NCBI GenBank assembly: GCA_004369045.1
Contig: ML213515.1
Coordinates: 849,066 to 913,065, forward strand
DNA length: 64,000 nt
DNA from: Heliocybe sulcata
Lineage: Eukaryota > Basidiomycota > Agaricomycetes > Gloeophyllales > Gloeophyllaceae
Reading direction: 5' to 3'
Shown here: piece after piece, positions 21,230 through 31,656 of the stretch
Position numbering within the stretch: position 1 is the stretch's first letter
Layout: each line of letters starts with the position of its first letter
Translations under genes and position numbers: made by a program
Notes under the pieces: model-generated
The model's database searches: none
Told to the model about the DNA's origin: nothing
What the model saw: only the letters and a program-made list of their open reading frames with translations

Positions 21230-22863
21230 TATACCGGAATTGCTGATGGTTAGTTATTGATCTGGTTTGCTGATACACCTACTCACCGACGCCCCGGTCA
21301 TAGGTGTACGGGGATGACGTCCCGGCGAACAGGTCTTTGCCCCAGTAGAGAGATGGATGGCTGATTATCGGGCGTATCAACTGTCCAGAGTAATCAAAAG
21401 CAGTATACGTACCATTTTGTAAGAAAGCCCCATTGAGTCGTATCCGGCGCCCGCGAATCGCTGCACCTGTGATGACCCTACTCAAACACATCTCTGACAA
21501 CATTCGGCAGCCGCAATAGCAATGTGTTCCAGTTGACGATATCCAAGCAGAGTAAGCATGACTACTGTTCAGAAGGCGAGACCAGCGCGAGATGAAGGGC
21601 GCCCAGCAACACCCGGTTCGTTGCGAACCAATGAGAGTTTGTCTTTGGCTCTATTTGCGGCTATGCCACCCACTCTTCCTGCTTCCACCCACATCTTTCA
21701 CGAACGACGAGCTGCTTATACTCGTATCTTGCGCTCAGGATTTGAAAGCAAGCGAAGAGCCTCCTCAATAATACGTGAAGATTGTTTTCACCAGATGGAA
21801 TACAGCCGGCATTTAGGCACTCGAATTGGAACTTGTTCCCAGTGGACGATCAGCGGACTTTAGCGTGGGCGGGTGACTCACGTCGCAGCTCGGTGCTGCT
21901 GTACAACGCACTCTTGTGAGCTCTGTGAGTGGACTACGCAAGTCTAGTGACGGATTGCACCTAACTCACCACTGTAAAAGGTGACACGCTTCAAGAATAT
22001 GCGACCGTGCAACGCAGATGCAAGACATATTGTTCGTCGTGATATTGTCGTTTGTCTTGCTCTCATGGAGATGCGGTAACCGTTCGCTCAGAAGTAATCT
22101 TTCCTCAAGTCCTCAGCAGAAAGGATAGGTATCATATTCTGTTTAGCTATGCTACATCTCTATCTGCAGCACGAGCGGCGGGTCAGTTGCCATCTTGCAT
22201 TAGAACGCGGACGTCTGACCTGTAGAGCCGCGCTCGAGATCTCTACTTCAGCTCTCTATCTCCGTCTCTCCCAGCTTTGCACAGCACACTATTCGTTATC
22301 ATACATATTTGCCTTGTGTGGTGTGCTTATAGTATGTGCCCGAGTCTGGCAACAAGGCACTCCGAGTAGCGGTGCAATCATACACAACGTATTGCAACCC
22401 CGATAGCAAACGTGAAAAATTGGGCACCCTCAAGGGATGCACGAGGCATTGAGTAAAGCAGGAGCTCTACAAACGCGCGCGTGGCGCGAACGTGCGGAGC
22501 TTGAAAAGGACAATACGCGTACCACGTGACCGTGATCCCAGCATTTGAGCGGCGTCGCAATCTGATCTGCCACCTTCACCACTACCCCCGCCATCTGCGC
22601 TGCTCGCTCATCACCTTGCTTCAGACAATTTCTCGTCATTAAGCGAATATATCTTACTGCCGACCATGTCATACATGTGAGTCTCCGCATCCTGGCTCAG
22701 TGCCACAGTTCTAACTGCCACCATCGTCGCCGATTCGCATTGTCACTAGAAACATCACCTCCAAAGATTACCTTCTAGTCAAAAGGCCTCGTTACTCCGC
22801 CGCACTACCTACCAAGTGAGTCGTCTGCCATATTGGACCGTGCCACAGCTCTGACTGTCGCCG
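21230..22863. other. Intergenic region with duplicated leader
   Basis: From about 21780 this is the upstream part of duplication unit B, related to 15690-16450 and then nearly identical to unit A from about 22517. A CACGTG E-box is at 22523-22528. The small frames seen are not conserved between the copies outside the identical tract. Confidence 0.6.
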
Positions 22864-23757
22864 ATGTGGCCGCTTAGCCCCGTTGTCAGCGACGTCGCCC
22901 TCCCTCTAATCCAGTCGAAGAGGACGTCCCGCGAAATCATCGCTAAAATCACCGCCTACGTCGTTGCGGGGTCGGATAACCAAGAAAAGGCGGTCCTCTC
23001 GATGGCGCAGATATGTAAGACGTGGCGGGAGACGCTCATCGATAATCCGAGGATATGGGCCAGGGTTGGATTGACAGCGAGCTTCGACGCTCTCCAAGAG
23101 ACCCTGCTGCGCGCCAAGCGGGTTCCGTTGACCATCACCGGGTCGATCACGCCCAAGCCACTCGAGGAATCCACGATAGAAGCCCTGAACCAGGAGCTAG
23201 CGACGTTTGAAGAATACCTCGAGGTACTGGAGAGGAAGCTCGAGCTCTCGGGGGAGCAGTTGAGGGTCTTGGGAAAGTTGCGAATGCGAGAGTGGCGGAT
23301 CTTCGAAGAGGAGGACAGACTCTGTAGGCAGGCGGACCTGGAGCGGGACCAGAGCTTCCACAAGTTAGCGCTCATACGCCGTCACCTCCACCACACTCAG
23401 TCTCTTCACCTCACGATATCATCCACGATCCTGGCGAAGATCGGGCGGACGGATACGCCCAAGGCGATGATGCTCGAGGACCTGCAGATCAGGCAGGTGG
23501 ACTGCGACGGATCCGTCGATCTCTCGCGGCTCGCATCCCCCGTCCTCCGCCGCCTGAAGGTTTCCGGGTTCCGGTCGTTCGACGACTTTGGCATGCTGGC
23601 TTGCTCGATGTTGAGGGAGCTGGATATTAGCAACGTCCATGCGGCCTCAACGACCGGAGCGATCATCGAGCTGCTGTCTAGGACACCTCTTCTGGAGACT
23701 CTGAAGTTGAGCGTCTCACTTCGGCAGACACAGGAGAGCAACTCGCTCATCAAGGTC
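22598..23757. repeat. Identical tract, copy B (partner 16527-17686)
   Basis: This is the partner of the tract described at 16527. The offset between copies is a constant 6071 bases across it, so it has no indel. The sharp change to frequent substitutions at 23758 inside the reading frame argues for conversion or exchange rather than a recent whole duplication. Confidence 0.85.
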
Positions 23758-24711
23758 GTCGCCTTACCTGTCCTACGTCGGTTGACCCTTCTTGTCAGTA
23801 ACATCGGCGAAGCCGACATCCTTACCTTCATGCGCGCTCCAGCGCTCGAGCTGGCGTACATTCATATCTGCTGGTCTGCCAGGGCATCGAAGGTTATTGA
23901 ACTCGTCGGGAAGGCCATCCATCACCTCTCGCCGAAGACGTTTCTGGGCTGCACAGTCCGCGGGTCGGGAATCGAAACGACCGAGTTCATGCTGACGTCA
24001 GAAGCAGCGGCCGTAAAGACCCCATCATTAGCCGAGGGCGTACATCTAGTGATGGAGGGCTACTACTGGAAAGACGAAGACATGGTGGTAGACATCTTCC
24101 GGCACCATTTCCAGGCCACGCTTCGTGGCATCCAATGCCTTAGCCTCCAAGATGGACGAGCACGAACCGAAGAGGCCGTGCAGACGTGGAAGACGTTCTT
24201 CCTCGCGATGCCGGCCGTCAAGGACCTACATCTGTCAGGCAGCACATCGACACTCCCGACAGGCCTCGTATACCGTGACTTCCACGATGGGCATGTGTGC
24301 TGGCCGTCGCTCTTCCCTCAGCTGTTATCCGTCGAGTTCGAGGCGGTGTGGTTCCGGAAGTCGTCCGCTGGTCGTGGCCAAGACCAGGGCAACTTCTTAC
24401 GCCGTCTTACGAAGTCATTTGAGCGGCAACTTCACGAAGATTTCAACAACGAGGATGGCTCCATGGGTCTGATAAGGTCTTGTCAGCGCTCGAGCGACCT
24501 CGAAAAAGCTCAAAACCTTACAATCACAAAATGTATCAATATCTTTCAGGAAGATATTATGTTCCTCGATTATCTGTTCGCCTGCGGTGTGTTCCCTAGA
24601 ATCTCCTGGGATGGGTGCGAGCAGGAAGAGGGGCCGAAGGAGATAGCAGAAGGAGGTGAGGATGATGACGAAAGCGAAGGCGAGTGGGGGGATGCGGACT
24701 GTGACCTCTGA
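22864..24711 (+). CDS. F-box-like / leucine-rich-like protein 2B
   Basis: A single exon encodes 615 residues, the same length as the 16793 protein. Residues 1-298 (F-box-like domain, coiled coil and first leucine-rich-like repeats) are identical to it. The remaining half differs at about 50-60 positions, including the segments around the GYYWKDED motif and the acidic tail (EDDDESEGEWGD). Both copies keep full open frames. The pattern suggests that both proteins are made, dock to the same ligase and differ in target recognition, which is inference. There is no sign of frameshift or premature stop. Confidence 0.85.
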   Translation: MWPLSPVVSDVALPLIQSKRTSREIIAKITAYVVAGSDNQEKAVLSMAQICKTWRETLIDNPRIWARVGLTASFDALQETLLRAKRVPLTITGSITPKPLEESTIEALNQELATFEEYLEVLERKLELSGEQLRVLGKLRMREWRIFEEEDRLCRQADLERDQSFHKLALIRRHLHHTQSLHLTISSTILAKIGRTDTPKAMMLEDLQIRQVDCDGSVDLSRLASPVLRRLKVSGFRSFDDFGMLACSMLRELDISNVHAASTTGAIIELLSRTPLLETLKLSVSLRQTQESNSLIKVVALPVLRRLTLLVSNIGEADILTFMRAPALELAYIHICWSARASKVIELVGKAIHHLSPKTFLGCTVRGSGIETTEFMLTSEAAAVKTPSLAEGVHLVMEGYYWKDEDMVVDIFRHHFQATLRGIQCLSLQDGRARTEEAVQTWKTFFLAMPAVKDLHLSGSTSTLPTGLVYRDFHDGHVCWPSLFPQLLSVEFEAVWFRKSSAGRGQDQGNFLRRLTKSFERQLHEDFNNEDGSMGLIRSCQRSSDLEKAQNLTITKCINIFQEDIMFLDYLFACGVFPRISWDGCEQEEGPKEIAEGGEDDDESEGEWGDADCDL

Positions 24712-27700
24712 GAACAGACTGGCAGGCAGACGGCGGCGCCGGAGACGGTACTGCGACTCTAGAAGAATACAGAGGTGCTCGATATTTACATGGCTGACCG
24801 AGCTCAGCGCCAGAGGGGATCCGATGGATTGTAGTGTGTAATTTTGTGTCATGAACCAAATGTGTGCTGACATACCGCGGGCTGTGAGCCGAGTGGCAAA
24901 CTGCACGATAGACTCTTAATAACCAGAACCCAGCATCGTATCTGGCAAAGAGTAGCGCAAAGACGCAATGGGAGACGAACTGGACAGGGTAATACCGAGC
25001 TTCCGAATGAAAAAAAGATGCGACGACCATTAGCCACAAATAAACATCAAATAGCCGCAAAGTTACGGGAGCCACCCGCCACAGCCTCATGGGCGTAAGT
25101 TTGCCACAGCCCATGCCCGCTTCTGAGTTCTTGCCCTAATTGTAGACGATCATATAATAGACGAGTTTGCTTCGGAAAGATACAAGAGTGGAGACGTCGA
25201 AGAATCCCTACCTGGCACCCTGTACATGGCACAAAAATGCCCATTAAATCTACTGGGACTGCCTTCAGGAAGTAGGCTCCGGGGCACCGTACAGCAAGAA
25301 AGTGTGATTGAGCGTCATACAGCCATAGGTAACAGCTGAAGTCGTACCTCAAGTAGTGCAGGCAGCCGAGTTGTAACATCAATACAGGAGAGCTTCCTGT
25401 CCGATCTCCACAGACCACCACAACGTCGCAGAAAGACGACATCAATAACAATCTGGCGACGGCCTCTGAGTTCTGAGACGCACCAGTGCCACATCCTTAC
25501 AAACCAATGTACATATGTGCTCGCCGCGGGAGGGCTCGGAGAGGTGGCACGAACAGGCGCGAACGTTTGGAAAGAATTCCAGCGCGAACGGGGAAGAGCG
25601 CCGCTGTGAGGATGTCTCCAGTAATTGTCGACTATCTGCAAGCGGCCTTCGTCTAGAAACGCTGCCTTTGCAATTCAGAAAGCATGGAAAAGCGCGTACG
25701 CGAACAGGTCCGCATATGATACGTCCTTTGTTACTAACGTGCCGTCATTTGACGTCGCGGGGCTGTTATGCGACTCCTTCTCGGGGTGCAGTAGACACAG
25801 TCGCCTCTTAACATACTGGTCTGCAATCGCCTCTGTCGCTACCTAGCCCATGCCGACTTAGCCAGGACAAACCCGGGGAAACGGCTATGCTTCGGTTCCT
25901 CGTGCTGTCCCTTCTCCTTCCCAGACTCAGCTTCTCCCCGCTGGGCGGGATCTGGGTGCTGGATCGAATCCACATTCCGAGGCATGTCATCTGCAGCCAA
26001 TCACGTAGTTCGACGTGATGGAGGGCGTTCTCGTACAACACGAGGCAACGGCGGTCAGGAGCCGCGCTTTATGGTCTTCCCCAATCCACAGAAGAGCACG
26101 CGCGAGCTGTGCATTGGTCGGAGCACCCTGGAAAATTGTACTGCAGGTAGATAGACATATTCATTAGTAATACTACTCAGAAACGCATAGTCGAAGTATA
26201 TACCAGCGCGTTTGAAGGTATCGTTACCAGTTCTGCACCTTCCCCTCGAGCCAACTGATGCCTCGAGCTAGGGCGGCCTGTCCGAAGAGAACAGAAAGGA
26301 CGATGAACATCGTCCCCTTATATACCACACTCTCACCCAGGAGCATTGAGAACTGGATGCCCGAGAACAATTCCTGCCAGTCCTAGTCGGACCGCCACAG
26401 CCGAATCGCTGCTTAGGTACCAGCGCACTTGGATTCAAGCCATCAGATACTAATAATTGAGTAAAGAAAAGGACTACTCCACTGATTCCCAAACATCCGT
26501 CATCCAGCTCATCGCCACCTTTGATCGCCATGCTCCTCCCGCGGACAATTCCTGCTCGCCAACTTCCCATCTCCGGGTCCCGCCATGACATCTTCACGTC
26601 TGTGGCGCCTTGCTTGTCTATCCCTGTACTTGTCCAGGACCTCCTTAACAATCTCCAGCGCCGCTTTTCTGTCTGCCCTCAATTCTTCAGGCGTTTTGCA
26701 TACGACGTGCCCGCTGCATGGCCTGCGAGGCTAGGCGCAAGGCTTGATGCTGGACGGTTCCGCTCTTACACGCCTGAGGCACACATGACAGACATCAGAC
26801 GAAGACACGACGGCGAGCGTTGCGGGTAGGAGAAGAGGTGGCGAGTATGTTTCGCAAGTGCTACTACACCTGTGATTTAAAACGATGTCAGCGGTGATGG
26901 AGGTATGTTCAGTTGGGATAACTTCACGTACTGCGGTTACGCAGACGCGCATATGTCAGTCCCCAGCTTCTCCGAAGACAACTCCCTTTCCTCTGCGGTA
27001 CAGATGTTGAATTGGCCAGGCAGCGGACGCCTGGGCCAGATTGACCAGGGTGTCCTCCCACTCCCTCTTACTGGGTATTCTCTCCTTCCAGAGCATCTGG
27101 CGCAACATGACACGCAGATGGTAGACCGACACGGTGTTCAACTCCTGCGTATACTGCATGCTTTCTCTTCGCTGCCTCGCGAAGGGCTCCCCAATCGCTA
27201 TGATATGGCAAGGCTGTTATAGACAGGTCAACATAATCATCGCCAGCTGACTTCAACGCATACCTACCAAGTTAGCCTGCCCAATTTACGCCCGCAAGTC
27301 ACCGGTCTCCAATCCGCCAATCAGCTCATCGCAGCTGGCTTGTCCAAGCCCATCATTTACTAGTGCCTTCCGGTCTCGATCCTCCCTCTCTACACCTTGT
27401 CCATTCAGCACTTTCCTCACTTCGGGTTGGCAGCCTGGTAGGCCTCGTCTTGTCACCAACAGCGGGAGCTACTGGAACGGTCGGGAGTTCATGCCGGGCG
27501 GTGTCAACGACAGTTTGCTCAGTGAAGGTGAAGAAGAATAAGCTGTTGGAGAATGAGTCAGACTCGAGCGATGATGCCGGGTAAAACATGACAAGAATGA
27601 GGACATCGTTACTAGCCATCTCTCAACAATATAGTTTAGAAGCTTGCAGCACCACATTCGTCGTGGTAAAGGCAGTGCGAACCAGATGTATAGACCGACA

Positions 27701-28360
27701 TACCTTCACGAGCTACATCTCCACGGATGGCCTCCGCGTCAATCGTGAATGCCACCTTCAGACGACGCCATGTCTCCTACTCTGGTGCGGCTTGTTCAAT
27801 AATTTGTGATTGTTCTCCGTATCAGCGTTATTCCTGCCGACAGTCGAGCCACTGAGTTTAGAACAGAGAGGGAAAGAGAGAGAATGAAAGGAGCACGTGT
27901 GGGAACGTCGAGCCACAACCGCGAGCAGCCAAACAAAGTCAGCATGGTTGGTCGCGCGTGCTCTGTTTTCCTAGCTGCCACGCTGCCACGGACGAACTTC
28001 ACTTGAAACGGTCCACTTTGGTCTTTTCGTATACCAACTGCAAAATCTCAAATACGCATCATCAACACGTCCAATATATCCAAGCCCTATATTGTATGTC
28101 TATCGTGTTCGCCTTCAGGTATCCAAGTTCGACCGATTCTCCCTTCTAGACAACTCGAGCCACTTCCGCGCTATGAGATCCCGGCTCAATTATTGCCTAC
28201 TCAAAGTAGCTGTTGACAGAAGTGGTATTACTACTTCAGACAAGGAGGTCAGAGATACGCAATCCATTCTCTCGCTGTGGCACGTCCAACCGTGCCACGG
28301 CTACTTCACTTGCCTGACATCCTTCCTGCGCTAGTCTGACATACCTCTACTTCCCTACAG
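24712..28360. other. Long intergenic region, about 3.6 kb, with coding-like debris
   Basis: To about 25140 this is duplicated 3' flank. From 25.9 to 27.6 kb the minus strand shows short protein-like pieces with changing frames (see 26956-27159), which look like a decayed multi-exon gene. I cannot assemble an intact gene. A CACGTG lies at 27894-27899, about 470 bases before the next F-box-like gene. Confidence 0.5.
26956..27159 (-). pseudogene. Fragment resembling the Fab1/PIKfyve middle region
   Basis: The minus frame reads YHLRVMLRQMLWKERIPSKR followed by EWEDTLVNLA. This is close to the segment before the conserved KLALRIA-F-RP motif in the chaperonin-like region of fungal Fab1 (phosphatidylinositol-3-phosphate 5-kinase), as I remember it. 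The expected continuation is missing: the frame goes on with unrelated residues and the neighbouring frames do not supply a kinase domain. Residues upstream in another frame (27068-27256) do not join it. It is best read as an orphan host-gene fragment, perhaps carried with another rearrangement. Chance resemblance is possible. Confidence 0.35.
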
Positions 28361-30034
28361 ACAAAGCCTTTCGGTCCTGTCTCCTTGAGCGCATTGCCTC
28401 TCGAGATCGTTGAGAAGATCGTTATCGGCGCAACCAATATCAGGCGGCAGCAAGACCGGACGAAGGTGCTCTTGCGAATGACACACATTTCCAGAGCGGT
28501 GCGAGAGATCATGATACGGAAGAGGGCTCTATGGAATTGCGTAGATACGGACCACCCCGCTCTGGCTGCTTTGTTCCTGGAGCGCGCAGCGAGACCTGAG
28601 GTGAGGGTCGTCATAAGCGAGTCTGTTGACGAGCAGAGGGCGACCGACCTCCTCGATGTCCTTGAGCGCTACTCGCAGGCAATTGTCTCATTGCACATGG
28701 ACATGCCGGGTGCTCTTTGGGAGAAGTTCTGCAAGGAGAGGGTGCCCGAGATGTGGCATATGACGAACCTGGAGCGCGCGGAACTCTGGCACCAAGTTGG
28801 CAATGACAGATATACCCTACCATCTACCATCGCCCTTCCTTTCGTCACCCCTGCCTTGAAGGAGCTCGCGACCTTCAGGATTCCTTTACAAACCGCCCAG
28901 TCCCTGATGTCGGCTAGTATCGAGGACTTGAATGTCTCAGGCAGTACTAAAGCGACAGCCGAAGATGTCTGGACTGTGCTAGCCGCGACACCAAACCTGA
29001 TACGCTTGAATATCTGTGCCACCGTGGTAGATGACGGAACAAGACGTGATGTTGCGCTTCCTCACCTAGAGAAGCTCAGCCTCCGTATCGTGAACAGGCC
29101 CGCGGCCGAGGTGTTCGCTCGCCTTATACATCCCGGAAAGGCGCGTATCGACCTAGACATCATCAGCGATGATCTGGATGCCATCGAAGACATCATCGAC
29201 ATCATTGGTCCAAAGATCAATGCTATCGCGATCGGAAACAACTATACGATATGCGCACTATCCCACTACAGCACCACAGACACAACTATGGTGTTGTCAC
29301 CACCTTCGGCAGGATATGCAGCACACGAGGAGTCGACGGAGGGACAGGAAGACGAAGAAACGGGACCGAGATTGCGGTTGAATATGGCACAGTACATCGA
29401 GGATGAAGAGGACCTCCTTTACGACACCTTAGCAGAGGCGCTCCGTCTAACGCTGAACGGGATAACGGTCCTCAAGATCCAGGAAATGCGGTTGTACAAT
29501 GACCCGAGCTTCGAGCCGATGCGGCACCTGATAGGCCCGTTCCCGACAGGCCTCATTCGCAAGAAGAAGAGAGCGCGGTCCACGGGAGAGGAAATCTGGG
29601 TGCTTGCCTGCCCATACGTACAGAAGATGGAACTGCGTTTTGTGCGATTCCGCAAGACATTCCGTGGGGCTAACAAGGACGATTTTGTGGACCTCCTGCT
29701 AAGGTCCATTGAGCACTCCCACCTGGGAGAACACAAAATATACCTTACCATCGACTACCCGGTGAATTTGAATGAAACGGACGTTGCCGACCTGGAGAAG
29801 ACGATTTACACCATTCACCGGACTGGTCCATTCGGGAAGGAGGACGGCGGAAACATGGAGGACGATACAGTTGAGATTTTTGGAGAGAGGGAGATTGGTT
29901 GGCTCGAGGAAGACGACGAGGCAGAAGAAGGAACGGCTGCCTTGACAGAGATCGATGTTGCTGGAGCTACCGACGATGATGAGGGGGAGGGGGACGGTGT
30001 TGAGGATGCTCTACAAAGGCAAAGGACGAGTTGA
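28361..30034 (+). CDS. F-box-like / leucine-rich-like protein 4 (5' exon unresolved)
   Basis: The main exon runs from about 28361 to the stop at 30034, about 557 residues. It has no ATG before the F-box-like core, which reads LSALPLEIVEKIV and then LRMTHISRAVREIMIRKRAL; the first in-frame candidate is a TTG at 28385. An excellent acceptor (TTCCCTACAG, ending at 28360) precedes it in phase 0, so an upstream coding exon is likely; I could not choose one with confidence (ATGs lie at 28096 and 28173). The C-terminal half has irregular leucine-rich-like repeats and the GPFPTGLI motif that matches TLPTGLVY in the 16793 family. The last 60 residues are highly acidic. It belongs to the same local family and is probably an SCF adaptor by inference. 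Confidence 0.75.
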   Translation, partial: TKPFGPVSLSALPLEIVEKIVIGATNIRRQQDRTKVLLRMTHISRAVREIMIRKRALWNCVDTDHPALAALFLERAARPEVRVVISESVDEQRATDLLDVLERYSQAIVSLHMDMPGALWEKFCKERVPEMWHMTNLERAELWHQVGNDRYTLPSTIALPFVTPALKELATFRIPLQTAQSLMSASIEDLNVSGSTKATAEDVWTVLAATPNLIRLNICATVVDDGTRRDVALPHLEKLSLRIVNRPAAEVFARLIHPGKARIDLDIISDDLDAIEDIIDIIGPKINAIAIGNNYTICALSHYSTTDTTMVLSPPSAGYAAHEESTEGQEDEETGPRLRLNMAQYIEDEEDLLYDTLAEALRLTLNGITVLKIQEMRLYNDPSFEPMRHLIGPFPTGLIRKKKRARSTGEEIWVLACPYVQKMELRFVRFRKTFRGANKDDFVDLLLRSIEHSHLGEHKIYLTIDYPVNLNETDVADLEKTIYTIHRTGPFGKEDGGNMEDDTVEIFGEREIGWLEEDDEAEEGTAALTEIDVAGATDDDEGEGDGVEDALQRQRTS

Positions 30035-31656
30035 GCGAGAAAGGACGTATAAGAAGCAAGTAGGGCAGCGGCCGCAAAGGGCGTGATATCGACTGCGTTG
30101 CTAGAGCAGGACGGATGACGAGTGTAACTGAGTAGACAGCTGCAGAGTCGCAGAGGATTCCTTTTGAATGTACAGTACATGTTGATCAACACTCAGTATT
30201 GACTGATAGATGACAGTCCAAGGGCGTGAGTACTGAGTGGTAGAACATCAAGATTAATGACGCACATGAGGGATAGCCGCAATATCCTCCATCATTCGTT
30301 CCTCGGCGATACTCCCTTCACGAACAGATGTGCCAGACCTTGCCTAGAATGATGAGGGAATGCAGACTGTAGCAAGCGCTAGTTGCTCGCCTACTGAGTT
30401 CCATTGAGGAGACGTCGCTAGCAATTCCAGTCGGCCGTATCGTTTGTCCACCCCGGCAATCGCCGCGCCCTCAAAAGAAACACATCAGAGCAGCTTGCTA
30501 CTCTCCTCGAACTCTCATGGCTGGGCATCTGAACAATTGGGACTTATGGCAAATAGCTATCACATAACAGCAGCCTAGATATGCAAATGAGCACCTTCGG
30601 TGATTTCGTGCTGTTGTCTTTATATGTTTGAAGGCGCTCATTCCTGATTATTTCACGACAGCCTGGGCATAACTAGTACATCCGTGAACTTTTCGGAAAC
30701 CCAAGCCGCTCTCACAAGGCATGCAGTCCATCATGTCAGTCGACCCTGCACGAATCTTAGTGAGGACGCAAAGTAAAGTACCGCCATGCAATATTCAATC
30801 ATCGCATCATTAATGTCCTTGCACTTGGCCGACGTAGATTGGAAGTCTTCGCAATTGACGTCTTTGCAGGTCTTCCCTGGGCCGTGCTGTCGCTACCCGG
30901 TGATACATCTGCGGCATTTTTACCGTAGGTTCTCATATTGAGATGATATTGTGGCACTCATAAGAAAGCCTGGTCGAACAGACGTGAAGATCGTCCGCTT
31001 TATTTTGGAAAGTCGCATGCTGGGGCCATCATACAACGAGTCTCTCCGGAATCAGCACCTTCTGTGGCCCCTACCGGACGCGGAAGAAGTTCTCTAATAA
31101 ACCCTTCATGCACGAGTCGCTGATGCTATTTCACTTGGCTACAGTTAGCTCGCTCTCAGGTCTGGGTGGACCACATGACGACGCCGACGTGTACTATCTG
31201 CCGAGTCTGGTATTAGCAATTGGGACAGACATCCTGTTCCTTGCGATATCATTGTGTCTTTTTTTCGATGCAGTCGCGGCAGACATCAAGTCCGAACATT
31301 AGTCCTAAAATCTGTACCTGCGATCGCCGAATTTGCGCCTTCCGGGATCAGCCAAGAGGCATTCAGATTGTTCTTCGACATCCCAGGGCTCCAGTTTAGC
31401 TCACTGGGCTATAATGGTCTGTAGTGAACTCGCTAGGAGGGCGCGACCTTGAAGGGGAAGACTTGACCGGAAGGTCAGCGCCGTTATACACGTAGAAAGT
31501 TTGTTGGTAGGGTCAAGGTGCATACTGCCGAGGCTATTGCATCAGCTCTATCGAGCTACAAAGCTCATGGTTCTATCACAAATGTGGTATGCAGATTCTG
31601 TTCATAGAGATATTTGAAGGGAATAGAGCACGCCTCGGCGAGCGTTCCCGCTAGTA
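30035..31656. other. Intergenic region with a third copy of the promoter module
   Basis: Sequence from about 30757 to 31290 is related to 15443-16080 upstream of the 16793 gene, for example the shared AAAGTAAAGT, AATCATC.CATCATT and GGAAGTCTT segments in order. No F-box reading frame accompanies it. From about 31440 the sequence is the 3' flank shared by the two ICMT copies. No gene is called. Confidence 0.55.

Larger units (their letters stand above)
21780..25140 (+). repeat. Segmental duplication unit B (with 15690-19070)
   Basis: This is the second copy of the F-box-like module, in direct orientation. It includes leader, coding region and about 0.4 kb of 3' flank. Small indels and many substitutions separate the flanks of the two units, so the original duplication is older than the identical core suggests. 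Confidence 0.85.
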
